Shown here piece after piece: positions 6,335 to 12,818 of a DNA stretch of 12,818 bases; position 1 is the stretch's first letter; every line of letters begins with the position of its first letter. The stretch comes from Desulfobacterales bacterium (GTDB taxonomy: Bacteria > Desulfobacterota > Desulfobacteria > Desulfobacterales > JAUWMJ01): positions 1-12,818 of the forward strand of contig JAUWMJ010000028.1 of NCBI GenBank assembly GCA_030613225.1. The letters are read 5' to 3'. The position numbers were made by a program, and so were the translations under genes. Below the pieces are notes generated by a model. The model made no database searches. It was not told the DNA's origin and worked only from the letters and a program-made list of their open reading frames with translations.

Positions 6335-7450
6335 ATGCAGCCTTTAAAAATATATATTGATCAGCAAATTGCCGATTCTCCTTTGACTGAATCCATCCTG
6401 TCACGTTTTAAATGTCCTTCTTTAATAGTTCGGAATGTAAAAGAGGTTTATGGTTCCATAGCCCAGGCTGATGATCCGGTACGGAAGGGAAAGGAAATTC
6501 TCTTTCTCACACGAAATAAGGGCGCTTTTGTCAAAAATTGTCCGGGCACCAGTTATTATACCTGCTGTGGCTATAAGATACTGCATATCGGAACTTTCTG
6601 CAGCATGGACTGTTCCTACTGCATTTTGCAGTCATATTTTCATCCCCCGATTCTCCAGTATTTTATAAACCATGAAGCTCTTCTTTTAGAACTCGACGAT
6701 CTGTTTGCAGAAAAAAAGATATGCAGGATAGGAACCGGAGAATTTACAGACAGTATGATATGGGAGCCATGGACCGACCTTTCAAACATGCTGGTACCGA
6801 AATTTTCAGAACAGTCTAATACGGTACTGGAGCTGAAAACCAAAACAACGGCTGTCAATAGTCTGAAAAAGCTTCAACACAACCGTAAAACAATAGTTTC
6901 CTGGTCCCTTAATACAAATAAGGTGATTCACGATGAAGAACGCAATACAGCGTCACTTTCAGCCAGGCTTAAAGCTGCTGCAAAATGTGAATCATGGGGC
7001 TACCCTGTTGCCTTTCATTTTGATCCCATGGTTATTTATAACGGATGTGAAGAAGATTACAGGCAGGTTGTTGAACAGATATTTTCCAATGTTTCTGCAG
7101 AAAATATTGTGTGGATAAGTCTCGGCACTTTTCGTTATATGCCGCCTTTAAAGACGATAATACAAAAACGCTTTCCCGATTCAAAGATAATATACGGCGA
7201 ATTTATTTCAGGCATGGACGGTAAAATGAGGTATTTTAAGCCGTTACGCATCAAACTTTACAGTAAAATGTTAAGGTGGATAAGAGAATATTCCCCGGAT
7301 GTGATGGTCTATTTTTGTATGGAGGATGATGAAGTATGGAAGAAATCTTTCGGATTTATTCCATCTGATCGAGGTGGTTTAACGAAAATGCTTGATGAAA
7401 GTGCGGCTTTTCACTGCGGACTGGATCCAGGATTGAAGATTTACGATTGA
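6335..7450 (+). CDS. SPL-like (spore photolyase family) radical SAM protein
   Basis: The 371-residue protein has the radical-SAM cluster motif C89-x3-C93-x2-C96 followed by ILQSYF, which corresponds to the CxxxCxxC-Y-LQ signature of spore photolyase-like proteins. The alternating strand and helix pattern downstream fits a partial TIM barrel. Extra cysteines lie upstream (C69, C77, C78) and at C130. In genuine spore photolyase a cysteine about 45 residues after the cluster donates a hydrogen; here the comparable TGEFTDS stretch has none, so thymine-dimer repair is doubtful. The ATG at 6335 has no clear Shine-Dalgarno sequence and lies just after the triplicated repeat. The last residues (LKIYD) and the TGA are encoded within the downstream repeat. 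Family assignment is fairly firm; substrate unknown. Confidence 0.85.
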   Translation: MQPLKIYIDQQIADSPLTESILSRFKCPSLIVRNVKEVYGSIAQADDPVRKGKEILFLTRNKGAFVKNCPGTSYYTCCGYKILHIGTFCSMDCSYCILQSYFHPPILQYFINHEALLLELDDLFAEKKICRIGTGEFTDSMIWEPWTDLSNMLVPKFSEQSNTVLELKTKTTAVNSLKKLQHNRKTIVSWSLNTNKVIHDEERNTASLSARLKAAAKCESWGYPVAFHFDPMVIYNGCEEDYRQVVEQIFSNVSAENIVWISLGTFRYMPPLKTIIQKRFPDSKIIYGEFISGMDGKMRYFKPLRIKLYSKMLRWIREYSPDVMVYFCMEDDEVWKKSFGFIPSDRGGLTKMLDESAAFHCGLDPGLKIYD

Positions 7451-7546
7451 TGATTGTCGATTGGTGGAAGTCGCTTCGCTCAGTCATTATAATTAAAATC
7501 GATAGAATACATTAAATCTTCAATATACAATCGACAATCTTCAATC
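7445..7546. repeat. Fourth copy of the 55-bp-core element, with 19-bp terminal inverted repeats
   Basis: The core lies at 7463-7517. Its ends, 7445-7463 and 7528-7546, are inverted repeats matching at 18 of 19 positions, including a perfect 12-bp GATTGTCGATTG match. It contains the TGA (7448-7450) of the radical SAM gene and ends 6 nt from the TAA (7553-7555) of the convergent EF-G gene. Transcribed from either side it could fold into a long stem, so it may act as a two-way terminator; that role is inferred. Confidence 0.75.
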
Positions 7547-7552
7547 ATAAAA

Positions 7553-9631
7553 TTATCTTCGTTCCTTACTCTTATTAATTTCTTCTATAACCTTTTCTGA
7601 TATCTGGGCAGGAACTTCGTCATAATGCGAAAATTCCATGGAATACATACCTCTGCCGCCTGTCATGGATCTGAGATCCGGCGCATATTTTAAAAATTCG
7701 GCCATAGGAACATTTGCATTTATTACCTGATTTTTCCCGGCGCTGTCCATTCCAAGAACCCTGCCGCGCCTTCCGTTCAGATCCCCCATGATATCGCCCA
7801 TGTATTCATCAGGCGTTGTAATGGTAACCTTCATTATAGGTTCCAGCAAAACCGGTTTGGCATCTTCGACAGCTTTTTTAAAAGCAAGGGAACCTGCAAT
7901 TTTAAACGCCATTTCAGAAGAATCAACAGCATGAAATGAACCGTCATCCAGTGTAACCCTGAAATCGGTGCATGGAAATCCTGCAAGAAACCCTTTTGGG
8001 CTTGATTCAATAATTCCTTTCTCAACAGCCGGTATATAGGTTTTTGGTATTGCACCACCTACAATGGCATCAACAAACTCAAAACCTTTCCCACGGGGCA
8101 GGGGTTCCATCTGAATCCAGCAGTCACCATATTGCCCATGACCACCGGACTGCTTTTTGTGTTTTCCCTGAACCCGGACTTTCTTTTTAATTGTCTCTTT
8201 GTAGGGAACTTTTGGAGTATTGAGGATTGCTTCAACATTAAACTTTCTTTTCAGTTTTTCTATAGTGGTCTCAATATGAATCTGTCCTGCTCCGGATAAG
8301 AGAATCTCATTTGTTTCGGAATTACGTTCAAGTACTAATGCTGTATCTTCCTCTAAAAGTTTGTTTAATGAAATGTATATCTTATCCTCATCACCTTTTG
8401 TCTTGGATTCAAGGGCAAAAGAAATAAGGTTGGGCAGAGGCTTTGCACAGGCATATTTTATCCTGGCAGACTCATCGCAAAGTGTATCCCCTGTGGTTGT
8501 TTCCTTTAGTTTCGCCACTGCAACAATGCTACCCGGCCCGGCTCCTGACGCAGCTTTTTGTTCCTTGCCTGCAATTGTCAGCAACTGATTGAACCGTTCT
8601 TTTGTTTCCTTGTTTACATTATAAAAGTTTCCATCAGATCCAAGTTTTCCTGAAACCACTCTGAATATTGAAAGGCGACCGGCATATGGGTCGGCCACGG
8701 TTTTAAATACAAAAGCTGAAAAAGGCGAGTCAGGGTCAGGCTTGCGATCAATTTCATTTTCGTTTTCAGGATCAATACCAACTTTTAAGCCTCTGTCAAT
8801 AGGGGAGGGCATACAATTGACTATAAAATTCATCAGCAAATCAATGCCTATATTTTTGGTAACAGATCCGCAAAGAACCGGAACAAATTCACGGGATAAC
8901 GTACCTTTTTTTAAGGCAGCCAATAAATCATCATCAGACAGAGTTTCTCCTTCAAGGTACCGTTCAATCAGCTCATCATCCGCTTCCGCAACATTTTCAA
9001 TAAATGTCTCCCTCTCTGTTTCAACAAGATCCTGCATATCCGAAGGTATGTCGCCTTTTGTAACCTTACCGTCTGCATCATATGTATAAGCTTTCATGCT
9101 GACAAGATCGACAACACCTTTAAAATCTTCTTCTTTTCCTATGGGAAGTTGTGTAATAATCGGTTTTGGTTTGAAACATTCATCTGCATCTTTAAACGTA
9201 CGTAAAAAATCGGCTCTTTCCCTGTCAAGTTTATTTATAAAAATAAGACATGGCATGTTGAACTCTTTGGCAAATTCCCACGCCTGCTCGGTTTGAACTT
9301 TTACACTATCCACTGCATCAATGACAACTACTGCACCATCGGCAGCCTGCATGCATATCCTTGTATCTGTAAAGAAATTTTGATCTCCGGGTGTATCAAT
9401 AAAAGTTACGGTATGTTTATCCCAGTCGTATTGATGGAACGAACTGCTGATACTTGAATTGCGTTTTATTTCTTCAGGCTCAAAATCCATTAATGTGTTG
9501 CCATCTTCAACACGTCCTATCCTTTTGCCGATTCCTGCTATAAAAAGCATAATCTCGGCAAGGGTAGTTTTTCCTGCTCCCTGATGAGCAACGAGTGCGA
9601 TGTTTCTTATTTCATCAACCATATCAGTCAT
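7553..9631 (-). CDS. fusA: Elongation factor G paralogue (EF-G-like translational GTPase)
   Basis: The 692-residue length and five-domain layout match EF-G: GTPase domain (1 to about 275), domain II (about 300-385), III, IV with the KQSGGHGQYG loop, and V. The P-loop is AHQGAGKTT (15-23) and the guanine-specificity motif is NKLD (133-136). Two catalytic regions deviate: switch I has no RGIT motif (K-R-N-S-S-I instead), and DTPGHVDF is replaced by DTPGDQNF (79-86), so the usual catalytic histidine is Asp83. It is therefore more likely an EF-G2-type paralogue than the housekeeping translocase, which normally lies with rpsL, rpsG and tuf. GGAG 5 nt upstream supports the ATG at 9631. It is transcribed alone on this strand, with repeats on both sides. 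Role inferred: translocation, ribosome recycling or a specialised variant. Confidence 0.9.
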   Translation of the reverse strand: MTDMVDEIRNIALVAHQGAGKTTLAEIMLFIAGIGKRIGRVEDGNTLMDFEPEEIKRNSSISSSFHQYDWDKHTVTFIDTPGDQNFFTDTRICMQAADGAVVVIDAVDSVKVQTEQAWEFAKEFNMPCLIFINKLDRERADFLRTFKDADECFKPKPIITQLPIGKEEDFKGVVDLVSMKAYTYDADGKVTKGDIPSDMQDLVETERETFIENVAEADDELIERYLEGETLSDDDLLAALKKGTLSREFVPVLCGSVTKNIGIDLLMNFIVNCMPSPIDRGLKVGIDPENENEIDRKPDPDSPFSAFVFKTVADPYAGRLSIFRVVSGKLGSDGNFYNVNKETKERFNQLLTIAGKEQKAASGAGPGSIVAVAKLKETTTGDTLCDESARIKYACAKPLPNLISFALESKTKGDEDKIYISLNKLLEEDTALVLERNSETNEILLSGAGQIHIETTIEKLKRKFNVEAILNTPKVPYKETIKKKVRVQGKHKKQSGGHGQYGDCWIQMEPLPRGKGFEFVDAIVGGAIPKTYIPAVEKGIIESSPKGFLAGFPCTDFRVTLDDGSFHAVDSSEMAFKIAGSLAFKKAVEDAKPVLLEPIMKVTITTPDEYMGDIMGDLNGRRGRVLGMDSAGKNQVINANVPMAEFLKYAPDLRSMTGGRGMYSMEFSHYDEVPAQISEKVIEEINKSKERR

Positions 9632-9636
9632 TTAAG

Positions 9637-9644
9637 CTCCTCTC
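9637..9644 (-). promoter_or_regulatory. Strong ribosome binding site of the EF-G-like gene
   Basis: On the reverse strand GAGAGGAG ends 5 nt before the ATG at 9631. This is the clearest Shine-Dalgarno sequence in the window and decides this start over the ATG three codons further in. Confidence 0.8.
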
Positions 9645-9652
9645 ATAAATAT

Positions 9653-9679
9653 TTAGTAGAAGTGGCTTCTATCCACTAA
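9653..9679 (-). promoter_or_regulatory. Overlapping alternative hairpins in the EF-G leader
   Basis: TAGAAG (9657-9662) pairs perfectly with CTTCTA (9666-9671) around a 3-nt loop, and AGTGG (9661-9665) pairs with CCACT (9673-9677). The two stems share bases and exclude each other. They lie about 13 nt upstream of the ribosome binding site. A regulatory role is only a possibility. Confidence 0.3.
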
Positions 9680-9739
9680 TTACACGAATTAAAAGATGCT
9701 TCTTATCTGTTAAAATAAAAAAAATCAACAATCAATATT

Positions 9740-9882
9740 GACGGTCTCGTAAAAAGTCGAATTCATCAAGTTTTAGGTGTTAAGTTTTAGGTTTTAGGTT
9801 AATGTCATTGTCTGTTTTATCAAATACTTAAAACCAAAAAACGTTTTGTAAAAAGTGGTTTTTTACTTTTTACGAGACCATC
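9740..9882. mobile_element. MITE-like element with GGTCTCGTAAAAAGT terminal inverted repeats
   Basis: GGTCTCGTAAAAAGT at 9743-9757 is perfectly inverted at 9865-9879, and the match extends to 9740 and 9882 with one mismatch (17 of 18). The 143-bp element has no coding capacity. Its interior carries heptamer-like GTTTTAG units (9770-9804), and near the right end a 9-bp stem (9848-9856 with 9865-9873) surrounds an 8-nt loop. No clear target-site duplication is visible. The right terminus encodes the last residues and the stop codon of tlyA. Bases 9680-9739 show nothing further. Confidence 0.7.
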
Positions 9883-10577
9883 TTTAAATGAATAAAAAAT
9901 TCCTTGTTTCCTTTAGGGCCAAGTATTGGAGACGGAATGACCGGTATGCATAAAAAACCTTTATCAATGAAAAAATCAGAAAGCTCAGATATCACTTCAT
10001 TATGCAAATCAGGATTACGCACAACACCTCCCTTTCCAACTTTTCCTTTGCCGACTTCAAACTGGGGTTTAATTAAAGCAACGATACCTGCATCTTTTTT
10101 CATAAACTTCATAACGGCAGGTACAACAATTTTAAGAGAAATAAAGGAAACATCTATTGTTATTAGATCAACAGGGCAGGGCAGGGCATTTAGTGGCATG
10201 TGGCGGATATTTGTGCGCTCGATAACGATAACTCGTGAATCCTGCCTTAATTTCCACGCCAGTTGTCCATATCCCACATCAACTGCAAAAACACATTTTG
10301 CGCCATGCTGCAGAAGGCAGTCTGTAAATCCGCCTGTAGATGCTCCAACATCCAGACAGAATAGACCATCTGCATTTATATCAAAAGCTTTAAGGGCTGA
10401 CTCCAGCTTAAGTCCGCCTCTACTTACATAGGGGATGTCATTACCTTTAATGAAAATATTATCATTCTTTGAAACCAGGGAGCCGGGCTTATCAACCGGT
10501 TGGTCATTGACCAGGATTCTTCCTTCCATTATCAGGGCTTTTGCACGCTGCCTGCTCTGTACAAGCCCTGTTTCCAC
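9870..10577 (-). CDS. tlyA: TlyA-type rRNA 2'-O-methyltransferase, 5' end uncertain
   Basis: TlyA proteins methylate 2'-OH groups of cytidines in 16S and 23S rRNA. An S4 RNA-binding domain at the N-terminus (SRQRAKALIMEGRILVN...) is followed by the YVSRGGLKLE linker (50-59) and an FtsJ-type SAM domain with motif DVGASTGGFTD (76-86), a TIDVSFISL strand and the IKPQFE motif. The frame given starts at a GTG at 10577, but conserved S4 sequence (KQRLDLAVVE) continues upstream to about 10600 without any in-frame ATG, GTG or TTG before a stop at 10758-10760. Either a non-standard start is used or the start was lost to the repeat at 10624. The last codons (MVS-stop) lie within the terminus of the MITE-like element. 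It follows dxs, a common gene order. Confidence 0.88.
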   Translation of the reverse strand: METGLVQSRQRAKALIMEGRILVNDQPVDKPGSLVSKNDNIFIKGNDIPYVSRGGLKLESALKAFDINADGLFCLDVGASTGGFTDCLLQHGAKCVFAVDVGYGQLAWKLRQDSRVIVIERTNIRHMPLNALPCPVDLITIDVSFISLKIVVPAVMKFMKKDAGIVALIKPQFEVGKGKVGKGGVVRNPDLHNEVISELSDFFIDKGFLCIPVIPSPILGPKGNKEFFIHLKMVS

Positions 10578-10623
10578 AACAGCCAGGTCTAATCGTTGTT
10601 TATTTGCCGGTTTCTGATTTTTG

Positions 10624-10742
10624 GTTTCTGGATACTCGATACTGGTTTCTCGTTTCTGGTTACTCGTTTCTCGATACTTGATACTGGATAATAGATACTG
10701 GATGCTGGATACTCGATACTGGTTTCTGGATGCTCGTTGCTC
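10624..10742. repeat. Second GATACTG-type heptamer array, 17 units
   Basis: Seventeen contiguous 7-nt units run without phase change, with the same consensus and the same plus-strand orientation as the array at 2667-2792. Variation again falls mainly at positions 2, 4 and 7. It occupies the dxs-tlyA gap, just upstream of where the tlyA start codon should be. The frames read through it are not genes. Confidence 0.85.
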
Positions 10743-10780
10743 CGCTTTCAGCGGGATTTACGCTTCGCTTCAACCGGCTT
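10741..10780. repeat. CGCTTCGCT repeat, left copy of an inverted pair around dxs
   Basis: The segment contains TTCAGCGG...CGCTTCGCT...GGCTT. Its reverse complement recurs at the right edge of the window (12779-12818), agreeing at about 29 of 34 positions over the core. Bases 10781-10806 show nothing else. Confidence 0.6.
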
Positions 10781-10806
10781 TTTGGGGATACTTGTTGAGA
10801 CTATGC

Positions 10807-10858
10807 TACTCAACCACTCAACTACTTAACCACTCATCTATTTAACCAAATACTCAAC
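10807..10858. repeat. Octamer array (TACTCAAC-type) overlapping the dxs stop codon
   Basis: Five contiguous 8-nt units (TACTCAAC, CACTCAAC, TACTTAAC, CACTCATC, TATTTAAC) are followed by CAAA and a final TACTCAAC at 10851-10858. The final unit contains the TGA stop (10854-10856, reverse strand) of dxs. Confidence 0.65.
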
Positions 10859-12740
10859 GAGTCATGAGTCCTTTAGCTGTATTTACAATAGTCTGTGCGT
10901 CAATGCCGTATTTTGTCCTGAGAAGATTCTGTGAACCGTGCTCAACAAACGTATCTGCAATACCGATACGTTTGAGAGAAAATGAGGTTATGTTGTTATC
11001 ATTTAAACATTCTAGAATTGCGCTTCCAAAACCTCCCTGGAGAACATTTTCTTCCACAGTGATTATTCTAGGAATTTTTCCTGCAAGAGAGCATATTAAA
11101 TCTGTATCAAGAGGCTTTACAAAACGACAATTAACAATAGTTGCGGATATTCCTGTTTTTGATAATTCAGATTGGGCGTATAGTGCCTCACTCACGGGTC
11201 GGCCAATGCAAAGAATAAGGATATCATCCCCTTTAGCTATAATTTCACCTTTTCCGATAGAAATCAGAACATTTTTTTCTTTTTTCTTTGAAACCGTTAC
11301 TTTTCCCCTGGGATATCGAATTGCAATTGGGCCTTTATGAGAAATAGCGGTTATTAGCATCCGCCGCAGCTCATTTTCATCCTTTGGGGCCATGACAGTC
11401 ATATTGGGAAGACTTCTAAGATATGAGAGGTCAAAAAGCCCGTGATGGGTTGCACCGTCCTCACCAACTATGCCGCCCCTGTCAATGGCAAAAACAACGG
11501 GCAGAGCTTCTATGCAGACATCGTGCAGTATCTGGTCATAAGCACGCTGTAAAAAGGTGGAATAGACAGCCACAACAGGTTTAAAACCTTCTGTTGCCAA
11601 TCCTGCTGCAAAGGTGACTCCGTGCTGTTCGGCGATACCAACATCAAAAAAGCGATCAGGATAAGTTTCGGCAAATTTGACAAGTCCCGTACCTTCGGGC
11701 ATGGCCGCGGTAACTGCTACAATTTTTTTATCTTTTTCGGCAAGTTCAACCATGGCATCGCCGAAAACTTCGGTATAGGTGGGGGTTAAATCAGATTCCA
11801 TGATACAGTTACCGGTTTTAGCATCAAAGCTGCCGCAACCATGAAAATATACAGGATTTTTTTCTGCAGGAGTATATCCTTTCCCTTTTATCGTTCTAAC
11901 ATGAAGGAGGACAGGTTCTTTTAAATATTTGATATTATTTAAAATGTCGATGAGATGATTCAGATTGTGCCCGTTTATCGGTCCAAAATACTCAAAGTTG
12001 TAAGCCTCAAACAGCATACCGGGAGTGACAAATGTTTTAAAAGAGTCTTCTGTTCGTTTTGCAATTTGATAAAGATCATCTCCCACCTTTGGCAGTGATT
12101 TTAAAAAAGCTCCAAAATCCTTTCTTAATTCCTGCATTTTTTTTGTAGATAATTTTCTGCTTAAAAAAGAGGAAAGGGCGCCTACATTACGTGAAATGGA
12201 CATATCATTATCATTTAAAATGACGATAATGTCCTTGTCCTTGTGTGTGTCTCCTGCCTGATTAAGACCTTCGAAGGCTATACCGGAAGTCATGGAACCA
12301 TCCCCGATTACAGCAATTACTTTGGAGGTTTCATTTTTAAGATGTTTGGCGCAGGCAATACCAAGTCCTGCCGAAATTGAGGTTCCGCTGTGACCTGTTG
12401 AAAATGCATCAAAATCGCTTTCGCTGCTGCGGGTAAAACCGGAAATACCATCCAGCTTCCTTAATGTGTGAAAGCGGCTCCTTCGTCCGGTAAGTATTTT
12501 ATGTGCATAAGTCTGGTGACCAACATCCCAGATTACTTTATCAACAGGTGTATTAAAGACGTAATGAACGGCAATAGCCAGTTCAACAGCTCCGAGACTT
12601 GGAGCAAGATGACCTCCGTTTTTAGATACAACATCTACGATGATTTTACGTATCTCTTTTGCTAAAAACGGTAGATCTGATCTCGGTAGTTTCCTTAAAT
12701 CATCAGGGGAATCTATTATTTCAAGTAAGCTTTTTGTCAT
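10854..12740 (-). CDS. dxs: 1-deoxy-D-xylulose-5-phosphate synthase
   Basis: This cytoplasmic thiamine-diphosphate enzyme condenses pyruvate with glyceraldehyde 3-phosphate, the first step of the methylerythritol phosphate route to isoprenoids, also feeding thiamine and pyridoxal synthesis. The 628 residues match the usual length of about 620-640. Visible landmarks are GGHLAPSLG (42-50), GHQTYAHK (74-81), the ThDP/Mg motif GDGSMT (146-151) with NDNDMSI (176-182), and the catalytic Glu370 in DVGIAEQHG. YPRG and GEDGATHHG lie in the second half, and the transketolase C-terminal domain is complete. The ATG at 12740 fits the family N-terminus, though no good Shine-Dalgarno sequence precedes it. 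It lies upstream of tlyA on the same strand. The stop codon lies in a repeat unit. Confidence 0.97.
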   Translation of the reverse strand: MTKSLLEIIDSPDDLRKLPRSDLPFLAKEIRKIIVDVVSKNGGHLAPSLGAVELAIAVHYVFNTPVDKVIWDVGHQTYAHKILTGRRSRFHTLRKLDGISGFTRSSESDFDAFSTGHSGTSISAGLGIACAKHLKNETSKVIAVIGDGSMTSGIAFEGLNQAGDTHKDKDIIVILNDNDMSISRNVGALSSFLSRKLSTKKMQELRKDFGAFLKSLPKVGDDLYQIAKRTEDSFKTFVTPGMLFEAYNFEYFGPINGHNLNHLIDILNNIKYLKEPVLLHVRTIKGKGYTPAEKNPVYFHGCGSFDAKTGNCIMESDLTPTYTEVFGDAMVELAEKDKKIVAVTAAMPEGTGLVKFAETYPDRFFDVGIAEQHGVTFAAGLATEGFKPVVAVYSTFLQRAYDQILHDVCIEALPVVFAIDRGGIVGEDGATHHGLFDLSYLRSLPNMTVMAPKDENELRRMLITAISHKGPIAIRYPRGKVTVSKKKEKNVLISIGKGEIIAKGDDILILCIGRPVSEALYAQSELSKTGISATIVNCRFVKPLDTDLICSLAGKIPRIITVEENVLQGGFGSAILECLNDNNITSFSLKRIGIADTFVEHGSQNLLRTKYGIDAQTIVNTAKGLMTR

Positions 12741-12778
12741 TTATAATTTACCGTTTGTTATTTATTTGAAACCAGTAA

Positions 12779-12818
12779 AGCCAGTTGGAGCGAAGCGAAA
12801 GTTCCGCTGAAAAAGCGA
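12779..12818. repeat. CGAAGCG repeat, right copy of the inverted pair around dxs
   Basis: This is the reverse-orientation partner of 10741-10780, reaching the window edge, so its full extent is unknown. The 38 bases between it and the dxs ATG (12741-12778) are AT-rich with no clear promoter or ribosome binding site. Confidence 0.55.

Noticed and set aside
8742..9089. 115-codon forward frame opposite the EF-G-like gene
   Set aside because: It is antisense to a well-conserved GTPase domain, serine-rich as expected of a shadow frame, and has no recognisable motif.
9904..10431. 175-codon forward frame opposite tlyA
   Set aside because: It is a shadow of the tlyA methyltransferase domain, with no family resemblance.
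10621..10845. 74-codon forward frame across the second heptamer array
   Set aside because: Same artefact of a 7-nt repeat; it contains nothing but array and flanking repeat sequence.
10741..12818. Composite transposon around dxs
   Set aside because: There is no transposase, and the flanking inverted copies are short, imperfect and of a type common in these intergenic regions.

Overview
The window reads as chromosomal DNA from an AT-leaning Gram-negative bacterium, most likely a Desulfobacterota member (Desulfobacterales-like). This rests on overall protein resemblance, the signalling-rich gene content and the intergenic repeat style; it is an inference, not a database match. Seven genes are supported, plus the probable tail of an eighth at the left edge. 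No tRNA, rRNA, CRISPR array, transposase or integrase is visible.

Left half (1-5909). A 255-bp inverted-repeat element (128-382) precedes a forward gene (427-2622). That gene encodes a membrane-anchored HAMP/PAS protein with a degenerate histidine-kinase-like core fused to a complete DEDDh (DnaQ-type) 3'-5' exonuclease. It converges on a reverse-strand pair: a 75-aa two-helix membrane protein and a 902-aa SSF/SLC5 sodium-solute symporter fused to a STAC domain and an intact histidine kinase (CbrA-like). The pair has a near-consensus sigma-70 promoter. Both large proteins look like membrane sensors, one ending in a kinase and the other in a nuclease.

Middle (5910-9631). A triplicated repeat leads into a forward radical-SAM gene of the spore-photolyase-like (SPL) family. 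This gene converges on a reverse-strand elongation factor G paralogue with non-canonical switch I and switch II motifs. A 102-bp inverted-repeat element fills the gap between their 3' ends.

Right part (9632-12818). Reverse-strand dxs (isoprenoid precursor synthesis) is followed by tlyA (rRNA 2'-O-methyltransferase), a common bacterial gene order. Repeats separate them, and tlyA has no canonical start codon in the expected place.

The dominant unusual feature is the intergenic DNA. Nearly every gap is filled by short-period repeats: heptamer arrays of the GATACTG, GAACCTT, GAAGATT and GTTTTAG types, an octamer array, and several inverted-repeat elements. These overlap or abut the stop codons of most genes, and one array probably removed the tlyA start. 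The most interesting candidates are the sensor-exonuclease fusion and this family of stop-codon-abutting heptameric repeats.
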